A stretch of 55,863 bases of DNA from Chryseobacterium gleum. GTDB lineage: Bacteria > Bacteroidota > Bacteroidia > Flavobacteriales_D > Crocinitomicaceae. Location of the stretch: the NCBI GenBank assembly GCA_945888595.1, contig CAMDAO010000005.1, positions 1 to 55,863 of the forward strand, in the 5' to 3' direction. Numbering within the stretch: position 1 is the stretch's first letter; each line of letters starts with the position of its first letter. Below the pieces are notes generated by a model, which saw only the letters and a program-made list of their open reading frames with translations, ran no database searches and was not told the DNA's origin. Position numbers and translations under genes: made by a program. Of the stretch, positions 8,848 through 18,009 are shown one piece after another.

Positions 8848-10709
8848 GGTTTTTTCGTTCCATACACATTAAACTCAAGCATTCTTCTTTCTTTTACAGT
8901 GTCAGTGACGTGTCCTTTCACATACTTTTCAATCATCAATCCAGCAATAGGAGCGGCCCAAACACCACCAAAACCAGCGTTCTCAATAAAAACTACAATC
9001 GCTATTTTGGGCTTGTTCATCGGTGCAAAAGCTAGAAAAACAGAATGATCTTTTTTTGGTTTATTCTCAACAGTCCCCGTTTTACCACAAACAATAATAT
9101 CAGGCAAACGTGCTTGTCTTCCAGTTCCTCCATCGACATAAACAACTCTTCTCATACCTTCATGAATAGCATCGAAATGACGTGGCTCTACCATCGTAAT
9201 ATGCTTCTTTTTAAATTGGGGCAATGGTCCACCGTTTCCTATTGATTTTACAAAATGTGGTGTGTAAAACCAACCCTTATTAGCAATCATAGCGGCAACG
9301 TTTGCCATTTGCAGTGGTGTCAATAGCACTTCACCTTGACCAATTGATATAGACCGGATTGTTGAAAACGCCCATCTATGGTGCCCGTACCATTTATCAT
9401 AATACGTCGCATCAGGAATTAAACCCGAAGTAAGTCCCGTAATATCAGTATCAAATTTATAGCCTAGACCAAAGCTTTTCATGTATTTAGCCCAAATTGT
9501 CAATCCTCGCTCCGCATCAATAAAATTATTTGTACTTTTTCCTTGCTGTATTATTTTTTTTGTTACGGCATAAAAATAAGGATTGCATGAAAATTTTATA
9601 CCATCTGATAAGTTCCCAGCGGAAGGATGATTATGACACCCAACCATGCTTTTGTTACAGCCAAATGCAAATTCAGGCGTGATTACTCCTTCTTGTAAAC
9701 CAATTAATGACTGTAATAATTTAAAGATAGAACCAGGAGAATAATTAGCTGCTAATGGTCTTGGGTATAAAGGTTTATCAAGATCTCTAGCGAGTTTTGG
9801 ATAATTTTTAGAAATTTTACGTTTCCCAACTAACAGATTTGGATCAAAAGAAGGTGCAGAAACAAGGGCTAAAATCTCCCCTGAAGAAGGCTCAATAGCT
9901 ACAATACATCCTCTTTTGCCTTTCATTAATTTTTCTCCATACTCTTGCAGATTGATGTCAATACCTAAATTTAAATTGGGGCCTTGTTTAGCAATTGTAT
10001 CATATTTTCCTTCCATATATGATCCAACATCATTATTCAATGCTGATGTAACAATATACCGAATTCCTTTTTGTCCTCTTAATTCTTTTTCGTAAAAGCG
10101 CTCAATACCGGCTCTGCCCATATTATCGCCTGATCTATAAAAATGGTCGGCTTCAATTTCTTCCCTATACACTTCGGAAAGGTATCCAAAAATATTTGCT
10201 CCATTCGCATAGGTATAACTTCGCATACTGGTTACTTCCTCATAAAACCCGGGAAACTCTTCGAGATGCGCTGCAATATTAGCTATTTCATCCAAGGTCA
10301 TTTCTTTGATAAAAGGATAGGGTCTAACTTTTTGATAATTGGAAGTTGTTTTGTTGGTGTGTCTATTATGGTATCTGCCTTCTCCTTTTACAATTTCAAT
10401 AAATCTTGCTTGTACTTTATTCACCTCCCATCCAATCAATTTTGCAAAAGCTACCGTATCTAAATTTTTAATATTGGCTTCCACCATCATTAAATTATAA
10501 TAGGTTCTATTCGAAACTATTTTAATACCCTTTCGATCGTAAACCGCACCTCTTGGGGGGCTTATTTCTTTTCTTTTTTCAGCAATTTCTTGCGCTCTTA
10601 AAGCCCAACTTCCATCAATCACTTGCATGTATAGAAGCCGAAAGGTGTAAATTACCCCTACCACGAGAATAAAAGAAATAATTACATATTTTCTAGTATC
10701 GAAATTCAT
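8844..10709 (-). CDS. mrdA: Penicillin-binding protein 2, elongation transpeptidase
   Basis: The product has 621 residues and is a class B PBP. A membrane anchor lies at about residues 8-28. The dimerisation/pedestal domain follows and begins with the conserved PPRGAVYDRKG near 51-61. The transpeptidase domain carries SIFK at 327-330 (nucleophile Ser327), SCN at 374-376 and KTGT at 543-546. It cross-links the glycan made by RodA during cell elongation. The start overlaps the mreD stop by four bases and its stop overlaps the rodA start, giving a tightly coupled mreD-mrdA-rodA run. Confidence 0.95.
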   Translation of the reverse strand: MNFDTRKYVIISFILVVGVIYTFRLLYMQVIDGSWALRAQEIAEKRKEISPPRGAVYDRKGIKIVSNRTYYNLMMVEANIKNLDTVAFAKLIGWEVNKVQARFIEIVKGEGRYHNRHTNKTTSNYQKVRPYPFIKEMTLDEIANIAAHLEEFPGFYEEVTSMRSYTYANGANIFGYLSEVYREEIEADHFYRSGDNMGRAGIERFYEKELRGQKGIRYIVTSALNNDVGSYMEGKYDTIAKQGPNLNLGIDINLQEYGEKLMKGKRGCIVAIEPSSGEILALVSAPSFDPNLLVGKRKISKNYPKLARDLDKPLYPRPLAANYSPGSIFKLLQSLIGLQEGVITPEFAFGCNKSMVGCHNHPSAGNLSDGIKFSCNPYFYAVTKKIIQQGKSTNNFIDAERGLTIWAKYMKSFGLGYKFDTDITGLTSGLIPDATYYDKWYGHHRWAFSTIRSISIGQGEVLLTPLQMANVAAMIANKGWFYTPHFVKSIGNGGPLPQFKKKHITMVEPRHFDAIHEGMRRVVYVDGGTGRQARLPDIIVCGKTGTVENKPKKDHSVFLAFAPMNKPKIAIVVFIENAGFGGVWAAPIAGLMIEKYVKGHVTDTVKERRMLEFNVYGTKKP

Positions 10710-11221
10710 CGTTCTTTCGGCTTAGTCACAAAGACAATCTGTAATAAAATACAGAGTAAAAAGGATAATGGAACACTAAGTATGGTTTTTTGTAGGATAA
10801 ACAAAAACTCAGACATTTTAAACATTTCTAAAATAAAAAACCAAAAATGATGTATGAGTAGGAGTAATCCAAAAACAGAAATAAACCACCTTTGCCCCAT
10901 TTCAAATATGGTAGATTCTTTAATCGAATCATATCCTTCGCGTGGCGAGAAAACGCCAAAAATGATTGGTCGAAGATACGCTACCAGCAATAAGGAAGAA
11001 GTGTGTAAACCATATGTATCGGAAATCGCATCAATACTAATCCCCATAACAAAAGCTAATAGCAGAAGAACGACAATACTTGTATCAAAAGGCAGTAGCA
11101 TAAGGAAAAGGGGGTACACCATAATTTGCACGCCAAAACCAATCTCTAAATTATTGAAAACGAGAGTTTGAGCAATTATAAATAAAATAAAACGTAAAAA
11201 TTGAGTTATGATTAATTTCAT
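10706..11221 (-). CDS. mreD: Rod-shape-determining membrane protein MreD
   Basis: This 171-residue protein is very hydrophobic, with about five membrane helices. The sequence itself is weakly conserved; the call rests on size, membrane topology, MreD-like residues (GISIDAISDTYGLHTSS near 60-76) and its position between mreC and pbp2. MreD is a membrane component of the elongasome linking MreC to the RodA-PBP2 synthase. Its ATG overlaps the mreC stop by one base (TAATG). Confidence 0.88.
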   Translation of the reverse strand: MKLIITQFLRFILFIIAQTLVFNNLEIGFGVQIMVYPLFLMLLPFDTSIVVLLLLAFVMGISIDAISDTYGLHTSSLLLVAYLRPIIFGVFSPREGYDSIKESTIFEMGQRWFISVFGLLLLIHHFWFFILEMFKMSEFLFILQKTILSVPLSFLLCILLQIVFVTKPKER

Positions 11222-12057
11222 TATTCTATATCTTCAGGAATTTCATTTTCAATTTTATTTTGTTCTTCTTGTAACAAATTCTTTACAACGTATACATTTT
11301 GAACGCGCCTATAATTTTCAGAAAAAACAAATGTCACGTCCCAAAGAGGCTTCCCTTCTATTGGTTTTAATGTTTCGATACGACCAACCATTAGACCTCT
11401 AGGAAAATTTCCAGCTCCGCCTCGAGTAACAATCTTAGACCATTTTTTTATTTTCATATCATTAGAAATGCCACTTATGGAACCCCTTCTAGGGTCTTTT
11501 CCGTCCCATTTTAGCAACCCAAAAGCGCCAGAAGATTCAATGATAACATCAATGTTTACGCTTTCCGTAAGAACTGATTTTACAACGGCAAAATGGTCAC
11601 TTGTATTATGGATAACACCGACAATCCCCTTATCAGAAAACACACCCATGCCCCTCTTGATTCCTTGTTTTTTTCCAATATTAATTGTAAAGAAATTATT
11701 TCTTTTATGACAAGCAGAATTAATTACAATAGCGGGAATATAATCATATTGCTGCTGATATAGTGAATCATCAATTTTCACCAACCGATTATCTAATCGA
11801 ATAAAACTATGAGGAATTTTTTTTCGAAGTCGAATATTTTCTTCTTGAAGGGCTAAATTGTTTTCATTTAACCCCCAATGTTTTGTAATGCTATTTTTAA
11901 CACTTAGGATAGAGGAAGCCACAACGGAAGAACTCGTTAACCATTGTGATCTGGGAAAATTTAAATACGTGAAATAGTTTGTAAGTGCATAAATTTGTAG
12001 CAGTGCAAACAAAATGAAAATACGAAAACGTCTAAAAAAAGCAATTAAATTATGCAT
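11221..12057 (-). CDS. mreC: Rod-shape-determining protein MreC
   Basis: The product has 278 residues: one membrane helix at about 12-30, a short coiled coil around residues 60-75 (LALQEENIRLRKK), then the periplasmic beta-barrel domain. That domain contains FFTINIGKKQGIKRGMGVFSDKGIVG, the most conserved MreC region, around residues 120-150. MreC bridges cytoskeletal MreB and periplasmic PBP2. It lies 45 bases after the mreB stop in the same direction. The acidic, Glu/Asn-rich C-terminal tail is lineage-specific. Confidence 0.93.
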   Translation of the reverse strand: MHNLIAFFRRFRIFILFALLQIYALTNYFTYLNFPRSQWLTSSSVVASSILSVKNSITKHWGLNENNLALQEENIRLRKKIPHSFIRLDNRLVKIDDSLYQQQYDYIPAIVINSACHKRNNFFTINIGKKQGIKRGMGVFSDKGIVGVIHNTSDHFAVVKSVLTESVNIDVIIESSGAFGLLKWDGKDPRRGSISGISNDMKIKKWSKIVTRGGAGNFPRGLMVGRIETLKPIEGKPLWDVTFVFSENYRRVQNVYVVKNLLQEEQNKIENEIPEDIE

Positions 12058-12102
12058 TTTTATAATAAGAATAAAGTCCTGATATGCTCCAGGACTGAAA
12101 AA

Positions 12103-13128
12103 TTAATCTCTAATTAAGAATTGGTATCTATCTATATTTTTCAACGCGATACTTGTTCCACGAGCAACCGCTCTTAAGGGATCCTCCGCAATATGAACAG
12201 GTAATTTCGTTTTTGCTGAAATCCGACTATCTAAGCCTCTTAGCATTGAACCACCACCCGCCAGGTAAATCCCAGTTTTAAAAATATCCGCAGAAAGTTC
12301 TGGAGGAGTCATTTCAAGTGCACTGTGAATAGCTTCTTCAATTTTACAAATGGTTTTATCAAGTGCATACGCAATTTCAGAATACGTTACTATAATTTCT
12401 TTTGGTATACCTGTCATTAAATCTCTTCCGTGAACAGCAAAATCTTCTGGTGGATAATCTAATTCTGGAACAGCAGATCCCACTTGTATTTTTATTTGCT
12501 CCGCTGTACGTTCACCTACTAAAATATTATGTTGACGTCTCATGTATTCTTCAATATCCGAAGTAAAATCATCACCAGCAATACGAATAGATTTATCACA
12601 AACAATTCCTCCAAGAGCAATTACAGCGATTTCAGAAGTACCACCCCCTATATCAATGATCATATTCCCCATAGGTTCTTCCACATCAATACCTATCCCT
12701 AAAGCCGCAGCCATCGGCTCATGAATTAGGTACACTTCTTTCGCACCAGCATGTTCCGCTGAATCTCTTACGGCCCTTTTTTCAACTTCTGTAATTCCTG
12801 AAGGAATACAAATTACCATTCGAAGTGCAGGATTAAACAATCTTTTTCCAGGATTGATCATTTTTATCATCCCCCTAATCATTTGTTCAGCACATTGAAA
12901 ATCAGCAATTACACCATCTCTAAGAGGGCGAACTGTTTCAATTAGTTTGTGCGTTTTTCCATGCATTTGTTGCGCTTTCTTTCCGATAGCAACAATTTTA
13001 CCTGTTTGAATGTCACGTGCGACTATAGAAGGCTCATCTACAACCACTTTATCATTCATAATGATTAGTGTATTTGCTGTCCCCAAGTCAATTGCAATTT
13101 CTTGCGTTAAAAAGCTAAATAATCCCAT
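12103..13128 (-). CDS. mreB: Actin-like cytoskeletal protein MreB
   Basis: The product has 341 residues, typical for MreB. It has the actin-fold phosphate loops: DLGTANTLI near residues 13-21, IIDIGGGTSEIAVI near 158-171, and the adenosine-binding YLAGGGSMLRGLD near 288-300. It polymerises along the inner membrane and guides lateral cell-wall synthesis. It is the first gene of the mreBCD-mrdA-rodA run, 88 bases downstream of purH on the same strand. The segment SIVARDIQTGKIVAIGKKA near 35-53 is also characteristic. Confidence 0.96.
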   Translation of the reverse strand: MGLFSFLTQEIAIDLGTANTLIIMNDKVVVDEPSIVARDIQTGKIVAIGKKAQQMHGKTHKLIETVRPLRDGVIADFQCAEQMIRGMIKMINPGKRLFNPALRMVICIPSGITEVEKRAVRDSAEHAGAKEVYLIHEPMAAALGIGIDVEEPMGNMIIDIGGGTSEIAVIALGGIVCDKSIRIAGDDFTSDIEEYMRRQHNILVGERTAEQIKIQVGSAVPELDYPPEDFAVHGRDLMTGIPKEIIVTYSEIAYALDKTICKIEEAIHSALEMTPPELSADIFKTGIYLAGGGSMLRGLDSRISAKTKLPVHIAEDPLRAVARGTSIALKNIDRYQFLIRD

Positions 13129-13216
13129 TTTTGAGCTGTACTTTATATCGTATAAAAATATTCAGAATTTTGTAATAAATAGGTTTTTACATCTATTTTT
13201 TACGAAAATAAGAATT

Positions 13217-14746
13217 TTAATGTTTAAAATGCCTATTTCCTGTAAAAACCATTGAAATTTCATTTTCGTTACAGTAATTTATTGACAATTCATCTTTAAT
13301 AGAACCTCCTGGTTGAATCACTGCTTTTATTCCTGCATTTTTTGCTAATTCCACACAATCAGGAAATGGGAAAAATGCATCTGAAGACATGACCGCACCT
13401 TTTAAATCAAATCCAAAAGAATTCGCTTTGTCTATCGCTTGTGTTAATGCATCAACTCTAGATGTTTGACCTGTACCACAAGATATTAATTGATTATTTT
13501 TAGCAAAAACGATGGTATTTGATTTCACGTGTTTTACTAATTTATTAGCAAATAATAAATCTTTTATTTCAGCAGCAGTTGGTTTCAAAATTGTTTTTGA
13601 TTCGAGGTTTGCTTCCGTTTCTGTGATCAAATCTTTATCTTGTTCTAAAACCCCATTTAAAATAGTGCGAAATTGTCGTTTAGGTAACTCAACTTCTTTT
13701 TGCTCCAAAATAATTCTATTTTTTTTACTTTTCAAAAGTTCAAGAGCTTCCGCATTGTATGAAGGAGCAATAACTACTTCACAAAAAAGTTCATTAATTT
13801 CTATAGCCGTTTCTATATCAATTTCTCTATTTGCAATCAATATTCCTCCAAAAGCACTCACTGGATCAGTTGCTAATGTGTCTAGGTAAGCTTGTTTTAA
13901 GGTTGGTCTAATTGCTAATCCGCATGGATTATTGTGTTTTAAAATAGCAAATGTAGGATCATCATTTTTGAATTCGCTTATCAAATTGACTGCTGCATCA
14001 ACATCTAATAAATTGTTGTAGGATAATTCTTTACCGTGTAATTTGTCAAAAATTGCATTTAAATCTCCGTGAAATATTCCTTTTTGATGTGGATTTTCGC
14101 CATATCTCAATACTTCTGATTTCTGAATGCTCGCTTTAAATATTTCTTTTTCTCCTTGGTTGAAATAATTAAAGATGTGTGTGTCGTAATGCGAAGAAAC
14201 ATTAAATGCATCACGTGCAAAATCTCTTCGCTCCGCTAAGGTTGTTGTCCCTTTCGATTGTGAGATGATGTTCAAAAAAGGAGCATATTGTTCCTTACTA
14301 GAAAGAATGATGACATCTTGATGATTTTTTGCCGCTGCTCGGATCAGGGAAATACCACCTATATCTATTTTTTCTATGATGTCTTCATGAGAAGCTCCGG
14401 AAGCAACAGTTGCCTCAAATGGATATAAATCAACAATTACTAAATCAATTTCAGGAATTTCGAATTCGGCAATTTGATCTTGATCTTCTTGTAAATTTCT
14501 TCGATTTAAAATTCCTCCAAAAATTTTGGGATGTAACGTTTTTACTCGTCCTCCTAAAATGGAAGGATAAGAAGTTAAATCTTCTACTTTTTCAACCGGA
14601 ATACCTAGGTTTTGGATGAAAAGTTCCGTTCCTCCTGTTGAATAAATGGTTACGTTTTGCGCATGTAATTCTCTGATAATTGGCTCTAAACCAGTTTTGT
14701 CAAATACAGAAATTAATGCTGCAGAAATTTTTTTTGATGCGTTCAT
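13217..14746 (-). CDS. purH: Bifunctional AICAR formyltransferase / IMP cyclohydrolase
   Basis: The product has 509 residues and performs the last two steps of de novo purine synthesis. Residues 1-150 are the IMP cyclohydrolase (MGS-like) domain, with SVFDKTGL at 13-20, YSTGGT near 35-40 and GGRVKTLHPKIFGGIL near 65-80. The rest is the formyltransferase domain with catalytic Lys270-His271 in KHNNPCG, and RYGENPHQ near 214-221. The C-terminus, ending MVFTGNRHFKH, is intact. A TAatTTTG box on the minus strand at 14769-14776 is a plausible -7 promoter element. purH just upstream of mreB is a familiar Bacteroidota arrangement. Confidence 0.96.
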   Translation of the reverse strand: MNASKKISAALISVFDKTGLEPIIRELHAQNVTIYSTGGTELFIQNLGIPVEKVEDLTSYPSILGGRVKTLHPKIFGGILNRRNLQEDQDQIAEFEIPEIDLVIVDLYPFEATVASGASHEDIIEKIDIGGISLIRAAAKNHQDVIILSSKEQYAPFLNIISQSKGTTTLAERRDFARDAFNVSSHYDTHIFNYFNQGEKEIFKASIQKSEVLRYGENPHQKGIFHGDLNAIFDKLHGKELSYNNLLDVDAAVNLISEFKNDDPTFAILKHNNPCGLAIRPTLKQAYLDTLATDPVSAFGGILIANREIDIETAIEINELFCEVVIAPSYNAEALELLKSKKNRIILEQKEVELPKRQFRTILNGVLEQDKDLITETEANLESKTILKPTAAEIKDLLFANKLVKHVKSNTIVFAKNNQLISCGTGQTSRVDALTQAIDKANSFGFDLKGAVMSSDAFFPFPDCVELAKNAGIKAVIQPGGSIKDELSINYCNENEISMVFTGNRHFKH

Positions 14747-15104
14747 CCTTTGGATTAAAAATAAGCGACAAAATTAGTTTAAATTTCTTTATTTTTCTAA
14801 CTTTTTTCTATCTTTTTACCTTCTCAAAATGGAACGATTTATTTTATTAAAACTGGAATTCAGATTTTTGCTATTTAACTAAATTCGTTTTAGAATTTGT
14901 TTCTTCTGCCAAAACGGTAATAAAATTTTGCTGAATGGAATGCCTATTTTTCTGGTTTGGAGATAATTGTTGAAGCTCACGAGCAACACTGAAATAATAA
15001 TCTAGTCTATTTTCCGTTTTTTTGTGTAGCTTTGAAATGCTGTTCGAAAGCGAGAGTTGAAAGATATACGGAAACCTGTTTACCAATTAAAAGGAAGAAA
15101 TTAA
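14747..15104. other. Intergenic region with a doubtful minus-strand ORF
   Basis: These 358 bases separate purH from the divergent response regulator. They hold the likely purH -7 box at 14769-14776. A minus-strand ORF at 14871-15086 encodes 71 residues, rich in Asn, Gln, Ser and Lys. It starts only at TTG, directly after an in-frame stop, and resembles nothing I recognise, so I do not call it a gene. A very short gene or a decayed remnant cannot be excluded. Confidence 0.4.
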
Positions 15105-15794
15105 ATGCAGAAGATTTGCTTGGTGGAAGATGAAAAAAGTCTGTCAGAAATGATACGTTTGAATTTAGAAATGGATGGATTTCAGGTGGATGTTTATGAT
15201 AATGGCCTAACGGCTAAAAATTCCATTGCTAAAATTGCGACCTATGACTTAGTGATTTTAGATGTAATGTTGCCGCATGTAAGTGGATTAGATGTTTGTA
15301 AAGATCTTCGAAAATTATCAAATGTGCCCATACTTTTTTTATCGGCAAAAGGTACAACCGTGGATCGAATCGCAGGTTTAAAATTAGGAGCGAATGATTA
15401 TCTTCCTAAACCATTTGATTTAGAGGAATTATTATTGAAAGTTCAAATTCTATTAAACCGAAATGCAATCGAACAAGAAGACGAAGTGACAATAGGGACA
15501 AAAACAGTTCATTTTTCCACCTATGAAATTACGGATAATACAAGTTCAGAAATCATTATTTTGTCAAAAAAAGAGATTGATTTACTTAAATTATTTGCAG
15601 AAAAAGATGGATTAGTAGTTTCGCGAGATGAAATATTAGACAAAGTATGGGGTGATCAATTCCCCACATCGCGGACAATCGATAATTATATTCTTTCTTT
15701 CAGAAAGACATTCGAAAAGGACCCTAAAAACCCATTGTTTTTTCACTCTATAAGAGGTGTAGGTTATAAATTCACTTCCAAAATCGATATTTAA
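15105..15794 (+). CDS. OmpR-family response regulator
   Basis: The product has 229 residues. The receiver domain (1-120) has the acidic pair Glu8-Asp9, phospho-acceptor Asp53 in VILDVMLP, and Lys102 in PKPFD. The C-terminal winged helix (about 135-228) has SRTIDNYILSFRKTFE and ends with the usual RGVGYKF. It should be a DNA-binding regulator activated by phosphorylation. No histidine kinase gene lies on either side: upstream is a non-coding gap and then purH, downstream is the dCMP deaminase gene. The partner kinase is therefore encoded elsewhere. Confidence 0.93.
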   Translation: MQKICLVEDEKSLSEMIRLNLEMDGFQVDVYDNGLTAKNSIAKIATYDLVILDVMLPHVSGLDVCKDLRKLSNVPILFLSAKGTTVDRIAGLKLGANDYLPKPFDLEELLLKVQILLNRNAIEQEDEVTIGTKTVHFSTYEITDNTSSEIIILSKKEIDLLKLFAEKDGLVVSRDEILDKVWGDQFPTSRTIDNYILSFRKTFEKDPKNPLFFHSIRGVGYKFTSKIDI

Positions 15795-15860
15795 TAAAAT
15801 ACTAAGCCGAGTTAACAAGATACGTCTCGACTATTATTACTTTTGTATAGAGTAAATTTT

Positions 15861-16301
15861 ATGAAAGAAAAACAAAAACAAGAGCGTTACGACAAAGCCT
15901 ATTTAAGAATGGCTCAAACGTGGGCAAGTTTATCACATTGTTCTAGAAAGAAAGTAGGTGCTATTATTGTAAAAGACGGAATGATAATTTCTGATGGTTA
16001 CAATGGCACACCCGCTGGATTCGACAATTGCTGTGAAACAGAGGTGGGAGAAACTCAATGGTATGTCCTTCACGCTGAAGCAAATGCGATTCTAAAAGTA
16101 GCGAAGTCAACGAATAACTGCGGCGGAGCTATTTTATATCAAACACTTTCTCCTTGTAAAGAATGCAGTAAATTAATTTTGCAAGCTGGAATAACTAAAG
16201 TTGTATTTATTAATCAGTACAAGGATACATCTGGTATTGACTTTTTAAAAGAAGCCGGTGTTGAAATCGTTCATATACAAAATATTGAAAATGGAGAATA
16301 A
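15861..16301 (+). CDS. dCMP deaminase family protein
   Basis: The product has 146 residues. The zinc-dependent deaminase site is complete: HAE at 71-73 (zinc His and proton-shuttle Glu) and PCKEC with Cys99 and Cys102. The loop GYNGTPAGFDNC near residues 47-58 is typical of deoxycytidylate deaminases, which supply dUMP for thymidylate synthesis; ComEB-like proteins look similar. I choose the ATG at 15861 over a TTG 18 bases upstream because it begins the conserved protein. A TActTTTG box at 15838-15845 sits 15 bases before it. Its end overlaps the next gene by 11 bases. Confidence 0.9.
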   Translation: MKEKQKQERYDKAYLRMAQTWASLSHCSRKKVGAIIVKDGMIISDGYNGTPAGFDNCCETEVGETQWYVLHAEANAILKVAKSTNNCGGAILYQTLSPCKECSKLILQAGITKVVFINQYKDTSGIDFLKEAGVEIVHIQNIENGE

Positions 16302-17886
16302 AAAAATCAATTATCTAGTTCCTATATTATTAGCGGTTTTTATGTCTCTTGGTTTGTTGCTTGGTCACTTTTTCACAAAAAGAGTTGGAGGTGATAGTGC
16401 TTCCCTTTCTAACGGCGGAGAAAAATATCAGAAAATTCAAGATATTATTGAGATTTTAGACAATAGATACGTTGACAAAGTGAATGCGGATAAGTTATTT
16501 GAGGAAACGATAGGTGATATGCTCCATAAATTAGATCCTCACAGTAATTATATCCCTGCGCGCGAATTAAAAGCCATGAACGAGTCAATTGAAGGTAAAT
16601 TTGGAGGTATTGGTGTTCGGTTTTTTGTAATACGTGATACAATTTGTGTAACACATGTTATTCCAAATTCCCCTTCTGAAAGATCTGGAATTATCGCGGG
16701 GGATAAGATTGTGAAAATAAATAAGAAATCGGTTGCTAGTAAAAAAGTAACAAATGAAAAAATAATGTCGATGTTGAAAGGGGAAGAAAACACCTCTGTT
16801 CAAGTTCAAATATATAGAAATGGCAAATATTTAATCAAGCAGATTATTCGTGGATCAATACCTATTTCATCTATTACTTGTTCAAACATGGTCAATAGCA
16901 CGACTGGGTATATTAAAATAGAACAATTTTCAGCAACTACTACAGCTGAATTTAGAGAAGCTGCAATGAATCTAAAATCAAAAGGAATGAAGTCTCTGAT
17001 TTTAGATTTAAGAAATAATGGCGGCGGCGTTTTAACAAGTGCAACAGATATTGTAGACGATTTTCTAAAGGGAAATTTACCAATTGTCATGACGAAGGGG
17101 AATCATTCAGAAAGTTACACCTATAAATCAACGTCAGGCGGTTTTTTAGAATCTACTAAATTGGCGATTTTGATCAACGAAAACTCTGCTTCGGCTAGCG
17201 AAATTGTAGCGGGTGCAATCCAAGACAATGATCGAGGAACAATTATAGGAAGGCGGTCTTTCGGAAAAGGTTTGGTTCAACAAGATATGCAGTTGAGAGA
17301 TGGTAGTGATTTACGATTAACCATCGCACGCTATTACACGCCGACTGGAAGGTGTATTCAAAAATCTTATAAGGGAAGTATAGAAGAATACTATCAAGAT
17401 CAATATGATAGAGTGGATAATGGCGAATTATATCGACCAGACACGAGTTTATTTGTTGATTCATTAAAATTTAAGACCCCAAAAGGGAAAATAGTGTACG
17501 GCGGAGGAGGAATTATGCCAGATATTTTTATTCCTTTTGATTCTTCCGGGATGAGTTTTTATTATACAGAACTTAGATACTCCAATGCATTTCAAAGCTT
17601 TGCTTTTGATTTTGTCAACAATAAACGAAATCAATGGAAAACGCCAGAACAATTTAATTCTTCGTTTAAGGTAACGGACGATCTTCTGTCCAAGTTTGTC
17701 ATTTATGCTGAAAAACAAGAGAAAGTTAAACAGAATGTAGGAGGTTTTAAATGGAGTAAGAGATTAATTTCGCAAACTCTAAAATCTGAAATCGCTCGTC
17801 AATTGTGGATTGAAAAAGGTTATTTTACCGTTATGAACGGGAATGACCCAGAGGTCCAGAAAGCGATGCAAGTACTTCTGAAATAG
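16291..17886 (+). CDS. C-terminal processing peptidase, S41 family
   Basis: The product has 531 residues from the ATG inside the last codons of the deaminase gene; an upstream GTG exists but would add unconserved residues. A membrane/signal segment lies near residues 8-28. A PDZ domain follows at about 80-165 (GGIGVRF, then SPSERSGIIAGDKIVKIN). The S41 protease core has the nucleophile Ser in NENSASASE and the base Lys in SFGKGLVQ, with DLRNNGGG before them. Such periplasmic serine proteases trim C-termini of envelope or exported proteins. The overlap with the deaminase gene suggests an operon, although the functions are unrelated. Confidence 0.93.
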   Translation: MENKKINYLVPILLAVFMSLGLLLGHFFTKRVGGDSASLSNGGEKYQKIQDIIEILDNRYVDKVNADKLFEETIGDMLHKLDPHSNYIPARELKAMNESIEGKFGGIGVRFFVIRDTICVTHVIPNSPSERSGIIAGDKIVKINKKSVASKKVTNEKIMSMLKGEENTSVQVQIYRNGKYLIKQIIRGSIPISSITCSNMVNSTTGYIKIEQFSATTTAEFREAAMNLKSKGMKSLILDLRNNGGGVLTSATDIVDDFLKGNLPIVMTKGNHSESYTYKSTSGGFLESTKLAILINENSASASEIVAGAIQDNDRGTIIGRRSFGKGLVQQDMQLRDGSDLRLTIARYYTPTGRCIQKSYKGSIEEYYQDQYDRVDNGELYRPDTSLFVDSLKFKTPKGKIVYGGGGIMPDIFIPFDSSGMSFYYTELRYSNAFQSFAFDFVNNKRNQWKTPEQFNSSFKVTDDLLSKFVIYAEKQEKVKQNVGGFKWSKRLISQTLKSEIARQLWIEKGYFTVMNGNDPEVQKAMQVLLK

Positions 17887-17944
17887 TAGGTGTTTTTTTG
17901 TTTTTAATAAATCAAAATAACACGTTTATACATTTAATTACAAC

Positions 17945-17983
17945 AAAAAATCCCTTTTGAAAAATTTTAAAAGGGATTTTTTT
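17945..17983. terminator. Bidirectional intrinsic terminator between ctp and glmS
   Basis: The arms at 17945-17958 and 17969-17982 are perfectly complementary over 14 bases (core ATCCCTTTT / AAAAGGGAT) around a 10-base loop, with T-runs on both strands. It serves the S41 gene from the left and glmS from the right. Confidence 0.9.
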
Positions 17984-18009
17984 ATCTTTTTAAAAATAGA
18001 GGATTGAAT

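Noticed and set aside
14871-15086. 71-residue minus-strand ORF between purH and the response regulator
   Set aside because: It has only a TTG start directly behind a stop, no family resemblance and no promoter; not enough to call a gene.
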